Source of the DNA: Dyadobacter chenhuakuii
Lineage (GTDB): Bacteria; Bacteroidota; Bacteroidia; Cytophagales; Spirosomataceae
Direction of reading: 5' to 3'
DNA length: 64,000 nt
NCBI RefSeq assembly: GCF_023821985.2
Contig: NZ_CP098805.1
Coordinates: 1,922,001 to 1,986,000, forward strand
The number at the start of each line of letters is the position of its first letter. Position 1 is the first letter of the stretch. The notes below the pieces were generated by a model that saw only the letters and a program-made list of their open reading frames with translations, did not search any database and was not told the origin of the DNA. The translations under genes and the position numbers were made by a program. This document shows, piece after piece, positions 19,201-27,109 of this stretch.

Positions 19201-20027
19201 GACGCAGAATAGAAAACTGCGTTCTCATTGACCTTTTCAAATGGATCCGCGGAGCCGGTTACTTTTGCAAATGATCCGCTGCCGTTGTTTTGCCAAAATT
19301 CGTTAACGGTTCCTCCCGGATAGGAATGAATGTCAATATCACCATCCGCATCAAAATCCCCGTAGATCAGCTGATCGTCACCAGAAATTGTAATGGCACT
19401 GAACGGGCTTGACCCGCCAGTCAGCTGTGAGAAGGCAGGCACAAGTAAGCCATTGAATTTCAAGATCGTAAAGACGTGTTCTTTAACTATTTTACCAACA
19501 ACATATTCGAGATCCCAGTCTCCGCCACGGCGAGCTGAGCCAGTTTGGTCGTCGGAAGCGGCCACGGGCACACCGAGCATACGGTGGATTCGCTGTACGA
19601 AACCCTCTCCGCTGCGGCTCGCAGTAAGCTCGCAGCTGTAAATAAGCAAACTTGATTTGCCCACTTCAAGCACATTACCCAAACTTTGCCAAAAGCTGTT
19701 GTGCTCCGCAATATTGGCATCATTAAGCTGGGTCTGACCAAGCACAAAATTGCCGTCCGTACCATGCGTCATAATGTGCACGCGTTCGGCCTTGCCCCGC
19801 GCAGCAAGCTGTTTTGTTAATCTTTGGAAACCTTCCCGGCTGTTCGAAACATAAATCACCTCTGATCCGGGACTCAGCCCATCCGCCAGGGAGCGGAAGT
19901 CTTTCAGCGACTCGTCAATGATGACCAGGTCGGAAACTGTTTTTCGGCTGAATTTTTGATAGGTTACTATCGAAAAAGCGAGCAAGGAAAGTAAAAAAAA
20001 GGAGAGCGTAAAAGTTCGTTTCTTCAT
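16293..20027 (-). CDS. Large T9SS-exported protein: DUF4347 plus VCBS/FG-GAP repeats and Ig-like domains
   Basis: A 1244-residue exported protein. Order: signal anchor; a DUF4347 domain (about 35-180) with MTHGTDG (His88) and LIYSCELTAS (Cys132); a VCBS/FG-GAP region (about 220-520) holding six DxDxDGDxD calcium loops such as DFDADGDID and DWDNDGDDD; Ig-like/fibronectin-type domains; and a C-terminal T9SS sorting domain containing YPNPVTD. The tail marks it for type IX secretion to the cell surface, and the VCBS loops suggest a calcium-stabilised propeller. The C-terminal 200 residues resemble those of the 1650-residue protein encoded at 36106. DUF4347 often opens giant adhesin-like proteins. 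No neighbour gives a more exact role. Confidence 0.85.
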   Translation of the reverse strand: MKKRTFTLSFFLLSLLAFSIVTYQKFSRKTVSDLVIIDESLKDFRSLADGLSPGSEVIYVSNSREGFQRLTKQLAARGKAERVHIMTHGTDGNFVLGQTQLNDANIAEHNSFWQSLGNVLEVGKSSLLIYSCELTASRSGEGFVQRIHRMLGVPVAASDDQTGSARRGGDWDLEYVVGKIVKEHVFTILKFNGLLVPAFSQLTGGSSPFSAITISGDDQLIYGDFDADGDIDIHSYPGGTVNEFWQNNGSGSFAKVTGSADPFEKVNENAVFYSASGAFVADWDNDGDDDIYVPMRNSNQNEKNFYYRNDNGKYELLSGASSPFSGINVSGNNQLIFGDFDNDGDVDLHNYPGNNLDNQFWRNNGSGAFSNVTGSQNPFDGLPGKAAFSSAQYAHVEDWDNDGDVDIFVSRVGGNSVRDYYRNDNGVYSLKTGGENPFNGMTIASDNQILSGDFDSDGDIDLHTSDGSVTLVFWQNNGSGAFTQVTGAGNPFNSLPNSGAFYNNAMKAFVADWDNDGDADVFTTNYTGANQKYFFQQNGTPPRITATSPTNAATGISVSSNISLTFSQAVTGTAGKYIQIRRLYDDAVFATIAANSAQVTGNGSNTITIDPTTDLEGGTTYYVIIDKAAFADTEGRIFEGVSGATWLRFTTGIPSVAPTVTTASASEIALTTAKVGGEVTANGGAAVTDYGIVWSTSAAPTIELSNKVGIGSGNGAFSTTVTGLPAGTRIYLRAYATNSTGTSYGSEIDFYTQTSVTSVTRLSSNPTNEGTVSYQVVFAQSVTIDDASVFTLSTSGVSGASVSGISGSGTTYDVSINTGNGNGSIKLDVTGLTGTIPNLNAAFTSADAYTIYKVSNAGDSYRTAVTDGTWNTPGNWQSSQDNSFWITASSFPNASAASTVITSGHTMRMPDNISFNVNNFTVNGLLQSGTGVHSVSGSFDNNGEIRGNATFLHNSFTNAGTLAPGESPGTLAFASEFANTGTLLVEIGGTTAITGYDQFQSGPFTAGGTITVSFINGFTPALGDAFILLDAGIITGTFATVNLPDIAPLIWETTYTDGKFTIRAIIDPMPVTLVDFKASKNESAVELAWTTSSEVNSSHFEIQRSAEGKVWEKVGSVATRNENSEIQRYRFIDPLPLHADNFYRLRMVDTDGTFAFSKIEHVRFADSKGQVKGYPNPVTDRVFLDAPTAGTIQSVQIYSTSGLLHYAGEYTSSGIDVKPLPTGIFILKATGADNRVSTFHFAKH

Positions 20028-20137
20028 ATATAGGGAGTAGAAATAGTTGATTATAAGGTAAAACTGAAATCAACACCTTTCATACCCATATATGAAGTAA
20101 ACTTTATTTAATTGTACGTTCTCCTCTTCCCACTTAT

Positions 20138-21070
20138 TTAATAACCCTTCGAGAGATCGACCTCATCGGCAATCTCCTCGTTTTTCAGGTATTTCTGAAC
20201 ATTATCGACAAACTTGGCAACCTTATCGCGATCCCGCATTTTGTGCGCCGCCCCTGTGTGCTGGGTGAGTATTACATTGGTCATTGGCCAAAGTCTGGAA
20301 TCTTCCGGAAGTGGTTCCTTTTCCGTTACGTCCAGAACAGCACCAGCCAATCTGCCGCTGTCCAAAGCGTCGATCAAAGCCGATTCATCGGTGGTGTTGC
20401 CTCGGCCAATGCTTGCGTAAAGCGCACCTTCTTTCATGGCATCAAAGAAGTCTTTGCCCGCATATTTATCCAAATTCCCAGGTAATGTATTGATTACTAA
20501 ATCAGTATCCGGAAGCTGGGCAAGCAGGTCATCAAAGGAATGAATGTCTGCGTCCGGATCGCTTTTCGCAGTCATCTGCACATTGCATCCGAATGCTTCC
20601 AGCATTTTGCCAACATTTTCGCCGATGGCACCGGATCCCAGGATAATTACCTCTTTTTCTCCTAAAATGGAAAGTTCGTTCTCGACCGCCTCCCCCTCCC
20701 ATTTTCTGTTGATCTGATTTCTGACCATGAGATGCACGCCCCTGTAAAAACCGAGGATGCCGGCAACGATAGTCTCTGCACATGCTGCGGCGGACATATC
20801 ACCTACATTAGCAGCCTTACCCTTGAATTGCAATTCCTTATACTGCTCAAAACCCACATTTTCGAGTTGCCAGAATTTAAGGCTTTCCGGAATGTCCTGG
20901 AAAGAATCCGCAGGTGGATTGCCAATCAGGATTTCAGCAGACGCTATCTCCTGCATCACTTCCTCATCGGAAAGCTCGCCTTTGGTTACGATGTCAGCAT
21001 CATCGGGAAGCTGTTTTTTTAGTTCTTCCAAATATTTTTCTTGCAGGTCTGCATAAATAACAATCTTCAT
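20138..21070 (-). CDS. D-isomer-specific 2-hydroxyacid dehydrogenase
   Basis: A 310-residue cytoplasmic NAD(P)H-dependent dehydrogenase. The Rossmann motif is GSGAIG at 145-150 (part of VIILGSGAIGENVGKML). The catalytic triad of the family is present: Arg223 in ASIGRGNT, Glu252 in EKEPLP and His271 in TQHTGAAH. Family members interconvert 2-oxoacids and D-2-hydroxyacids (lactate, glycerate, glyoxylate or phosphoglycerate type). The amino-terminal half is shorter and more divergent than in SerA, so a small-acid reductase is more likely than serine biosynthesis. It stands alone, transcribed away from the acyltransferase gene at 21334. The exact substrate is not determined. Confidence 0.88.
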   Translation of the reverse strand: MKIVIYADLQEKYLEELKKQLPDDADIVTKGELSDEEVMQEIASAEILIGNPPADSFQDIPESLKFWQLENVGFEQYKELQFKGKAANVGDMSAAACAETIVAGILGFYRGVHLMVRNQINRKWEGEAVENELSILGEKEVIILGSGAIGENVGKMLEAFGCNVQMTAKSDPDADIHSFDDLLAQLPDTDLVINTLPGNLDKYAGKDFFDAMKEGALYASIGRGNTTDESALIDALDSGRLAGAVLDVTEKEPLPEDSRLWPMTNVILTQHTGAAHKMRDRDKVAKFVDNVQKYLKNEEIADEVDLSKGY

Positions 21071-21333
21071 AGAATTCGGTTAAAATAAGAGTAATTGCCT
21101 CCTGAGCCGGGCATCCGCTTGTGGCTGCCCTCTTAAATAACCGCGCCAGCGCCTGTTGTCACTCGTATTCGTAACGGACTTTGGAAAACCGAATCAGCGA
21201 ATGCAATAGGATGGCGAAATGTGCATGACTGCTCGACTTTTGTCCATTCTATCCCGCTTCCCAACCTGCCAATTTTGCATTCGGTAAAGGGTAGCGGAAT
21301 GTCCCGCGCCCACATCATAACTCATAATACATC

Positions 21334-22578
21334 ATGAAAAGACAACAGAACCGCACCCTGGGTGCATTCGAAAAAGCCTTTTGGCTGCTGGACCAGATCG
21401 ATTCCAAGGACTTCGCGCTCGCCGCAGACATTTCGGGCACATTACCCATTGAAAAATGGCGCAACGCACTGGATATGGCACAGAAGCGCCACCCGAACCT
21501 TTCTGTGAAGGTTACCCTGGATGAGCTGTCGAGGCCTGTATTGCAGCATGTAGAAGGTATTACTATTCCGCTCCGGGTGGTGCATGCGGAGCAGGATTAC
21601 CGCTGGGAACAAGAAGTTGAGAAGGAGCTTTCTGTGCGGTTTAATACGGAAGAAGCTCCGCTATTAAGGGTTGTCCTGGTGCAGAAACCAGAGCGTACTG
21701 TCCTGATTCTGGTAGCGAACCACACCGTCGCCGATGGGTCGTCATTGAGCTTTTTGACCCGGGATATATTGCTTGCCGTCACCGGAAAACAGCCAGAACC
21801 CATGGAACCGCAAGTGTCCAACGACCAGACGCTTAACCTCCCGGACGACGTTCCTGCCCAGACCACAGACGAAGTCCTGGAACTGAAAATGAAAACGGAC
21901 ATTGTGCAGCCGCTGGTTTCATCCATCCGTATTTCTGAAAAAATTACCCGGAACCTGCTGGAAAAAGCCAGGCAAGAAAACACAACCGTTCACGGTGCCA
22001 TTTGTGCAGCAGTGCTATTGGCGTCCAGGCAGATGCGCAAAGAATGGGATGATGCCAGAATGGAACTGGTCTCTCCCGTTTGCACAAGAGGGCCGCTGAA
22101 TCTGGACGATAACTTTGGCCTGAATATCACGACGCAATCCGTGTTTTTTGAAAAACAGCCGGAATTAACATTCTGGGATCTGGCCAGACTTGCAAAAGCC
22201 GGGCTTGATGGGACCAATTCACCGGAATATGTAAACGGCTATCTGTCCTTTTTCCGCGACACTGTATTTGGGCACAATGATATGCAGCAAATGATTGATG
22301 TTTTAAAAACGGCATTCAACCACCACATTATGGTGACCAACCTGGTAAAAGTGCGTTATCAAACGGATTTCGGGCCTTTGAAGCTGGAAGCACTTTACGG
22401 TCCGATGGTGCGCTCCGGAAAAGGAATGGAACAGACCATCGGCGCATTAACAACCAACGGCGCCCTTTGCCTGACCAACACAAGCGACAATCCTATCCCC
22501 GGCTTGCTCGCTGAAATAGAGCGCATGCTTAGGGAAGCTTCTCAGCTGAAATCGCACACTGCATGTCCTTTCGGATAA
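21334..22578 (+). CDS. Stand-alone condensation-domain/PapA-like acyltransferase
   Basis: A 414-residue protein with the chloramphenicol-acetyltransferase-like fold of NRPS condensation domains and PapA/BAHD acyltransferases. The active-site motif is NHTVADGSS at 129-137, keeping the second His (130) and the Asp-Gly (134-135) of HHxxxDG. A later region with VSPVCTRGPL and a C-terminal lid is consistent with the full two-lobe domain. Such free-standing enzymes transfer an acyl group from CoA or a carrier protein to an alcohol or amine. No carrier protein, ketosynthase or adenylation gene lies nearby, so donor and acceptor are unknown. The gene is single, with 263 bases upstream. Confidence 0.75.
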   Translation: MKRQQNRTLGAFEKAFWLLDQIDSKDFALAADISGTLPIEKWRNALDMAQKRHPNLSVKVTLDELSRPVLQHVEGITIPLRVVHAEQDYRWEQEVEKELSVRFNTEEAPLLRVVLVQKPERTVLILVANHTVADGSSLSFLTRDILLAVTGKQPEPMEPQVSNDQTLNLPDDVPAQTTDEVLELKMKTDIVQPLVSSIRISEKITRNLLEKARQENTTVHGAICAAVLLASRQMRKEWDDARMELVSPVCTRGPLNLDDNFGLNITTQSVFFEKQPELTFWDLARLAKAGLDGTNSPEYVNGYLSFFRDTVFGHNDMQQMIDVLKTAFNHHIMVTNLVKVRYQTDFGPLKLEALYGPMVRSGKGMEQTIGALTTNGALCLTNTSDNPIPGLLAEIERMLREASQLKSHTACPFG

Positions 22579-22718
22579 GTGTTCTCAAGCGACACAACTA
22601 GCGGCCTTTTAGATACGCTGATTTCCTGTTCCGGGAAAAATGTACAAGGCACATTGCCTTTTATCCATTCTTCCAGGGGATTTAATCCGCCACCTTTGTC
22701 ATGTCGAAACGCAAAGAC

Positions 22719-22741
22719 AATCAGCTAATGGTTAGCTGATT
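22719..22741. promoter_or_regulatory. Perfect 10-bp inverted repeat before the alpha/beta hydrolase gene
   Basis: AATCAGCTAA, a 3-base spacer TGG, then TTAGCTGATT. It ends 31 bases before the hydrolase start, where a repressor or activator site would be expected. The AraC gene at 23776 is a possible source of the binding protein. No T-run follows, so a terminator is less likely. Confidence 0.5.
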
Positions 22742-22772
22742 AAATCAAAACAAATTCAAACTTACTACTCAA

Positions 22773-23678
22773 ATGAAAACTGTTGCCTTGACCATCGCAT
22801 TCTTGTTCACTTTCATCCAAAGTCAATTTTTATTCGCACAAACACGCAAGCCGGCATCAGCAGGAAGGGAAGAATACATTGAAGTGGAGAAAAATGTAAA
22901 GCTTCACGTGATCGACCTCGGCGAAGGCCAGCCGGTTGTGCTCATTCACGGATGGCCGCTCAACAATGCGATGTATGAGTATCAATACCAATATCTGGTT
23001 GAAAAAGGGTTCAGGGTAATCGGCATTTCCCTCCGCGGTTTCGGTAAATCGGACAGACCTTTTGGAAAATATGACTTCGACACATTCTCCGACGACATTA
23101 AGGTGGTGTTGGAAAAATTGAAAATTGAAAATGCAACGCTTGGAGGCTTCTCACTTGGAAGCGCAGTAACACTCCACTTTGTGACGAAATATAACGGAGC
23201 GCATATCAGCAAGTTGGCCCTGTTCGGAGCAACAGGCCCATCATGGAAACAACGCGAAGGCTATCCTTACGGCATCACCGAACAAGGTGCAACTGACCTG
23301 ATCAAGCAGACCAAGACGAATCGTCAGCAACTGGTATCGGGTTTTGGCAAAGGCTTCGCCGGACAGGAAGGAAGTTTGTCAGAAGAATCGCTAAGATGGT
23401 TGGAAAGCATTAACCTGGACGCCTCTCCTTACGCTACAACGCAGGCTATCAAAGCATTAGGTGACCTGGATTTACGTCCTGAACTAAGTAAAATTAAAAT
23501 CCCCGTTGCCTTATTCCATGGTGTAAATGACAAATTGTGTGACTTCTCTTTGTCAGAACAGCTGCACAAAAGCATCAAAGGTTCTTACCTTGTAAGATTT
23601 GAGAAAAGCGGACACGGTTTATTCCTGGAAGAAATGGATAAATTTAACTCCGAACTCGAAAAATTCGCAAGGAAATAA
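22773..23678 (+). CDS. Exported alpha/beta hydrolase (haloperoxidase/esterase-like)
   Basis: A 301-residue alpha/beta-hydrolase with an N-terminal signal peptide (hydrophobic to about residue 22, FAQT cleavage zone), so it acts in the periplasm or outside. The oxyanion-hole motif HGWP is at 59-62, the nucleophile elbow GFSLG at 125-129 (Ser127), the acid is probably the Asp of FHGVNDKL, and the catalytic His is in SGHGLFLEE near the C-terminus. The pattern is that of cofactor-free haloperoxidase/esterase-type enzymes; the natural substrate is unknown. A perfect palindrome lies just upstream and an AraC regulator gene follows 97 bases downstream, suggesting an inducible pair. Confidence 0.87.
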   Translation: MKTVALTIAFLFTFIQSQFLFAQTRKPASAGREEYIEVEKNVKLHVIDLGEGQPVVLIHGWPLNNAMYEYQYQYLVEKGFRVIGISLRGFGKSDRPFGKYDFDTFSDDIKVVLEKLKIENATLGGFSLGSAVTLHFVTKYNGAHISKLALFGATGPSWKQREGYPYGITEQGATDLIKQTKTNRQQLVSGFGKGFAGQEGSLSEESLRWLESINLDASPYATTQAIKALGDLDLRPELSKIKIPVALFHGVNDKLCDFSLSEQLHKSIKGSYLVRFEKSGHGLFLEEMDKFNSELEKFARK

Positions 23679-23685
23679 TGCCCCT

Positions 23686-23727
23686 GGCAAATGCTGTGAA
23701 CGGAACGACCGCTTCACAGCTTTTGCC
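23686..23727 (+). terminator. Stem-loop after the alpha/beta hydrolase gene
   Basis: Arms of 18-19 bases (GGCAAATGCTGTGAACGG and CCGCTTCACAGCTTTTGCC) pair with one mismatch and one bulge around a 5-base loop. It starts 8 bases after the hydrolase stop. There is no strong T-run, so it may be an RNA-stabilising hairpin or partial terminator before the AraC gene. Confidence 0.5.
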
Positions 23728-23775
23728 GGTAACATTTAAACAATACAACATTAACTGATATCTGCGTATATAGCC

Positions 23776-24624
23776 ATGAGTACAACGGTGTTCAATAATA
23801 ATTCAAAGACATTAGGGCTGCTGCAAGTCTCACAAAGCCAAATGGACGCCATCAACGGCCCCGACTATAAGCAGTATATCAAGATCCTGTATCTGCCAGC
23901 CGGTTATAAGCTCAGGGTGGATTTTGCCTGCTACGACACCCAGCAGCCAACGCTTTTCTTCATAAGTCCAAACCAATATCTTGAAATGGAAGTAACGGGT
24001 GACGAAAGCGGCTATTTCATATTTTACAACCGCGATTTCTACTGCATTCAGATTCACGATCAGGAAGTTGCCTGTGACGGACTTCTGTTCAACAACATCA
24101 GGAACATGCCGAAAGTAGAGGCCTCCGCAAACGAAATTGCTTTTTTAGGATCCTTATTCAAGGACATGATCGAGGAATTCCATTTGAATGACAGCTCGCT
24201 GGAAGAAATGGTCCGGACGTACCTCAAACAACTCCTCATCCGTGCAACACGCTCCTGGAAAAGGCAGCATCTGGACAACGCCGTGACGGATCAGCAAAGC
24301 GACCTGGAATTTTTCCGCAAATTCACCAGGTTGGTAGAAGAACATTATAAATCCAAACACACCGTCGCCGACTATGCGGATTTCCTGTGCATGGCGCCAA
24401 AAACCATCACGCACAAATTCAACCGTCTGCGTCTGCCTCAACCCAATGAGGTGATTAAAAACCGCATAATCCTCGAAGCAAAGCGATTACTAGTCCACAC
24501 ATCCCTCACTGCCAAAGAAATCGCATACGACCTCGGCTACAACGACCCCGCCTATTTCAGCAGGTTATTCATGACCAAAACCGGTGAGTCCCCGTCCAAT
24601 TTCCGGGCGAATTTTGTGGGGTAA
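23776..24624 (+). CDS. AraC-family transcriptional regulator
   Basis: A 282-residue DNA-binding regulator. The first ~150 residues look like a cupin-type ligand-sensing region with no named motif; the C-terminal ~100 residues hold the two helix-turn-helix units of AraC/XylS proteins, with the family signature around AKEIAYDLGYNDPAYFSRLF and the ending TGESPSNFRANF. It follows the secreted alpha/beta hydrolase on the same strand and may control it, perhaps through the palindrome at 22719. The inducing signal is unknown. It ends 29 bases from the convergent gene at 24654. Confidence 0.9.
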   Translation: MSTTVFNNNSKTLGLLQVSQSQMDAINGPDYKQYIKILYLPAGYKLRVDFACYDTQQPTLFFISPNQYLEMEVTGDESGYFIFYNRDFYCIQIHDQEVACDGLLFNNIRNMPKVEASANEIAFLGSLFKDMIEEFHLNDSSLEEMVRTYLKQLLIRATRSWKRQHLDNAVTDQQSDLEFFRKFTRLVEEHYKSKHTVADYADFLCMAPKTITHKFNRLRLPQPNEVIKNRIILEAKRLLVHTSLTAKEIAYDLGYNDPAYFSRLFMTKTGESPSNFRANFVG

Positions 24625-24653
24625 GCTGGCGTACTGGTATTAGGTGTACCAAG

Positions 24654-26072
24654 CTATTTATGCTTATGGTATTCGGAGTAATCAGTGTTTTTAACCCTTG
24701 TCTCCAACTCCCGAAAAGACATTTCCAGCGGAGATCCGGAAACGTAAGCTTCTGCCAAAAGGATCTTCTCTACATTCAGGTTTCTGGCCTTAATAAAATC
24801 ATACAGCCATTTTTCGTGGATAGTACCATTGCTGTTGTTTCGGTAGGCTGTGTACGGGTTCCCGTTAGAAAACATGAGTTTATTTTTTGGCAAATAATAA
24901 CAAACATTGAGCTGTTCGCCTTCTTGACTTTTCTCGGGATTCAAAACGAAGGCGTGCACTCCATTTTTTTGAAAATCCTTATCGAATGGAGCGCTACCGA
25001 TAAGATAGATGTTCCGGATTAGCTTTCCCGGAAAATCCTTTTGCAAAGCAGATGCCATTCTATTGACTACATTATCATGGTTAATGGGCTCCATGATGCA
25101 ATCGATCCGGTTGTCGGAGGTTAAGCGGATGAGCGAACGCGATTCGACTCCATTCCCGCTTCTTAGCATGACAAAAAGACTATCCTGTAACTTTACAGTG
25201 TCAAAATGCATCCGTTCTTCGAATGTTGGCTCCGCCCTGAATGTTGAACTTGGGATCGGCTTGTTGATATTGCTCCATTGTATCCGTTTTCTGGTCGTGA
25301 ATTGCCCCCGGGACGAAACTTCTTCCAGTTTGCCCGGCAGTATAAACCCCTCCACCTTTTGATAATCTGAAAAAATTGTGATCTGCTGAAAATGTTCCGG
25401 TCCACGGCCGATAAGCGGATCTGTGTCCACCTGCTGCTCCAAGACCCGGTTAACCAGCAGGCTGGATTTTCCGATGTAAACATCAATCCACTTCTGCCCG
25501 ACCCTGACTTGAAGCATGTGATTTTCATCAGCTCCGGAATTTGACATCCCGGTATAATGCAGTTCCGCAGAATCGCTGACCATGTATTGCAGGAGGGCAA
25601 CAGGAACCTCCTGGTACAAAAGATCAAAAATGGGATTCAGACTTGCCTCATGAACAGATCGGCTCGTGTCCTGAACTCCGGTCAAATGATTAGGGCTTGT
25701 TCTTACCCTTACCACCTTCTTGGCGACCAGATCGCTCACCACTGTTTCCTGCCAGCCTGCATACATATTACCCATATCCGCAAAGCTTTTCTTTTTCAGG
25801 CTATCTATACGAGCGCTCATCAGCTTGCGATCAGATTCAGACAAGCCAGCCATAATCGACTCCATTAGCTTGTCCATATCACTCGCTTTTCGGAGTTCCT
25901 GTGGAACCTCCCCTGGCAAATCATAGATGAACGTTCGTTCGAATGTTTTGAGATGCTTGCCGCCAGCCATTTTAAAAAGTGCCTTTTTAGCTATGGATTT
26001 AGACATATCCTGCTGAGCCTGCCCGTAAACAGCAACCAGCGAAAACAACATTGCAACTAGATATTTTTTCAT
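24654..26072 (-). CDS. Secreted protein of unknown function
   Basis: A 472-residue protein with a clear signal peptide (MKKYLVAMLFSLVAVYGQAQQ). I do not recognise a family. Residues 60-110 are helical and charged (a run of Ser/Asp/Lys around LSESDRKLMSARIDSLKKK); the middle contains beta-strand-rich segments such as VRVGQKWIDVYIG and YQKVEGFILPGKLEEV, somewhat like the shells of LolA/LppX-type or outer-membrane-lipoprotein-sorting proteins, which is a loose guess. The C-terminal part includes an HAFVLNPEKSQEGEQ segment. It is 13 bases downstream of the RES toxin gene on the same strand but is of different character, so the pairing may be accidental. Confidence 0.75.
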   Translation of the reverse strand: MKKYLVAMLFSLVAVYGQAQQDMSKSIAKKALFKMAGGKHLKTFERTFIYDLPGEVPQELRKASDMDKLMESIMAGLSESDRKLMSARIDSLKKKSFADMGNMYAGWQETVVSDLVAKKVVRVRTSPNHLTGVQDTSRSVHEASLNPIFDLLYQEVPVALLQYMVSDSAELHYTGMSNSGADENHMLQVRVGQKWIDVYIGKSSLLVNRVLEQQVDTDPLIGRGPEHFQQITIFSDYQKVEGFILPGKLEEVSSRGQFTTRKRIQWSNINKPIPSSTFRAEPTFEERMHFDTVKLQDSLFVMLRSGNGVESRSLIRLTSDNRIDCIMEPINHDNVVNRMASALQKDFPGKLIRNIYLIGSAPFDKDFQKNGVHAFVLNPEKSQEGEQLNVCYYLPKNKLMFSNGNPYTAYRNNSNGTIHEKWLYDFIKARNLNVEKILLAEAYVSGSPLEMSFRELETRVKNTDYSEYHKHK

Positions 26073-26085
26073 ATATAACCAACCG

Positions 26086-26553
26086 CTAGCGATATCTTTT
26101 TAAAATGTCATCAATCCTGGGATCGGGAACGAGGTTGGTAGTGCCTGCGAGGGTGACGTGCTTATAATCCGGGTGCATGGTGTTGATTACGTAGTTGAAT
26201 GCTTCGGGCATTACTGCGGAGGGCACTTTTAAAGCAATGGACTTTGCCTCATGAAACCACTTGTCTCCTATTGGCAGGCATGCCGTGTAGTCATTGGGAT
26301 CTCTCCATGAAGGATCAAGGTCATTTACGCTGATTTCCTCGATTGAAACCGGATCCGGAACGGAGATAAACATGATTTGAAAATCATCATTAAACCCCAC
26401 TCCCTGCCTTCTTACCATATTTTCAAGAAATGCCAATGGAATGGATTCTGCTGCATATAAGACTTTATTCCCGGCACTGTTCCAGCGCCCCTGCATCCCG
26501 GATGCAAACAAAGTGCCGCTATACATTTTATGGACAATCCTGTAAATCAGCAT
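26086..26553 (-). CDS. RES-domain toxin (NAD+ phosphorylase type)
   Basis: A 155-residue toxin of the RES family. The domain starts at the initiator (MLIYRIVHKMYS) and keeps the defining residues: early Arg, then GRWNSAGNKVLYAAES, an Ala/Leu-rich helix with the conserved Glu (AFLENMVRR), and later LAGTTNLVPDPRI. Studied RES toxins degrade NAD+ and stop growth unless held by an Xre-type antitoxin. The ATG at 26553 is chosen because the family begins there and because it lies only 2 bases after the antitoxin stop; upstream in-frame residues would read through the antitoxin gene. The two genes form a classic antitoxin-first operon. Confidence 0.9.
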   Translation of the reverse strand: MLIYRIVHKMYSGTLFASGMQGRWNSAGNKVLYAAESIPLAFLENMVRRQGVGFNDDFQIMFISVPDPVSIEEISVNDLDPSWRDPNDYTACLPIGDKWFHEAKSIALKVPSAVMPEAFNYVINTMHPDYKHVTLAGTTNLVPDPRIDDILKRYR

Positions 26554-26555
26554 AT

Positions 26556-26990
26556 CTAAACCGGATATCCTTGTGCCAGCTTGTCCAGTTCTTCGGCCAG
26601 AAAGTCTACACCTCCTCCTGTGCCCAACCAATCCGCCGGCTTTTCATCTGAATTCCAAAACGGTTTCTGAAGCCAGTAATTGAACTCGTCCACATTGCCA
26701 AAAATCTGTTCACCCTTTTCAAACAAAGCAATCAACTTCAATAAATGCTCTCCATACAACGGATCAAGCTTTTTTTGAGACTCTTTGTAGTTGCTGATCG
26801 TCCTGGAAGAAAGATTAATCAATGCTGCCAGGTTCTTTTCAGGCATTTTGATGGCTTCGGCAAAATCGTAGAATACTTTGGGTTGAAGACCTTTGCGTGC
26901 CGAAATAACAATCGCAAAGTTACTCCCCAGATCAAGGTAAGTGAATTTTGCTTTTAAGCTGTGGTAAGGCTGGTTGCCGGATACTTTCAT
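26556..26990 (-). CDS. Xre/MbcA/ParS-type antitoxin (DUF2384) of the RES toxin
   Basis: A 144-residue antitoxin. The N-terminal part holds a helix-turn-helix (about 50-75, LAALINLSSRTISNYKE) and the C-terminal part is the DUF2384/toxin-binding region (ALFEKGEQIFGNVDEFNYWL, then a conserved KPFW and WLGTGGG). Homologues bind and neutralise the RES toxin and repress their own operon. The stop is 2 bases before the toxin start. Upstream (27040-27053) there is a perfect palindrome ACGAAAATTTTCGT that could be its operator. The ending GGVDFLAEELDKL is usual for the family. Confidence 0.9.
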   Translation of the reverse strand: MKVSGNQPYHSLKAKFTYLDLGSNFAIVISARKGLQPKVFYDFAEAIKMPEKNLAALINLSSRTISNYKESQKKLDPLYGEHLLKLIALFEKGEQIFGNVDEFNYWLQKPFWNSDEKPADWLGTGGGVDFLAEELDKLAQGYPV

Positions 26991-27039
26991 CGATTCTGAT
27001 CGTTAATATACGAATATACGAAATTTTTCTTTATACAAA

Positions 27040-27053
27040 ACGAAAATTTTCGT
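27040..27053. promoter_or_regulatory. Operator candidate upstream of the Xre/RES operon
   Basis: ACGAAAATTTTCGT is a perfect 14-bp palindrome 50 bases before the antitoxin start. A related half-site, ACGAAATTTT, lies at 27019-27028. On the minus strand TTTTG next to the palindrome and TATATTCG 17 bases further on resemble a -33/-7 promoter pair with one mismatch. Autorepression by the antitoxin is inferred. Confidence 0.5.
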
Positions 27054-27109
27054 CAGGCAAAAACAAGTACCGGTTACCCTTCATCTGCTTTATCAATCCC
27101 CCTTCTTTA

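Noticed and set aside
18470..19360. Regular ~170-bp periodic repeats that could look like a CRISPR or satellite
   Set aside because: They are coding VCBS/FG-GAP repeats with calcium loops inside one protein; no identical repeats with spacers.
24625..24653. Possible bidirectional terminator between convergent genes
   Set aside because: The AGCT/GTAC arms pair poorly with two interruptions and lack a T-run.
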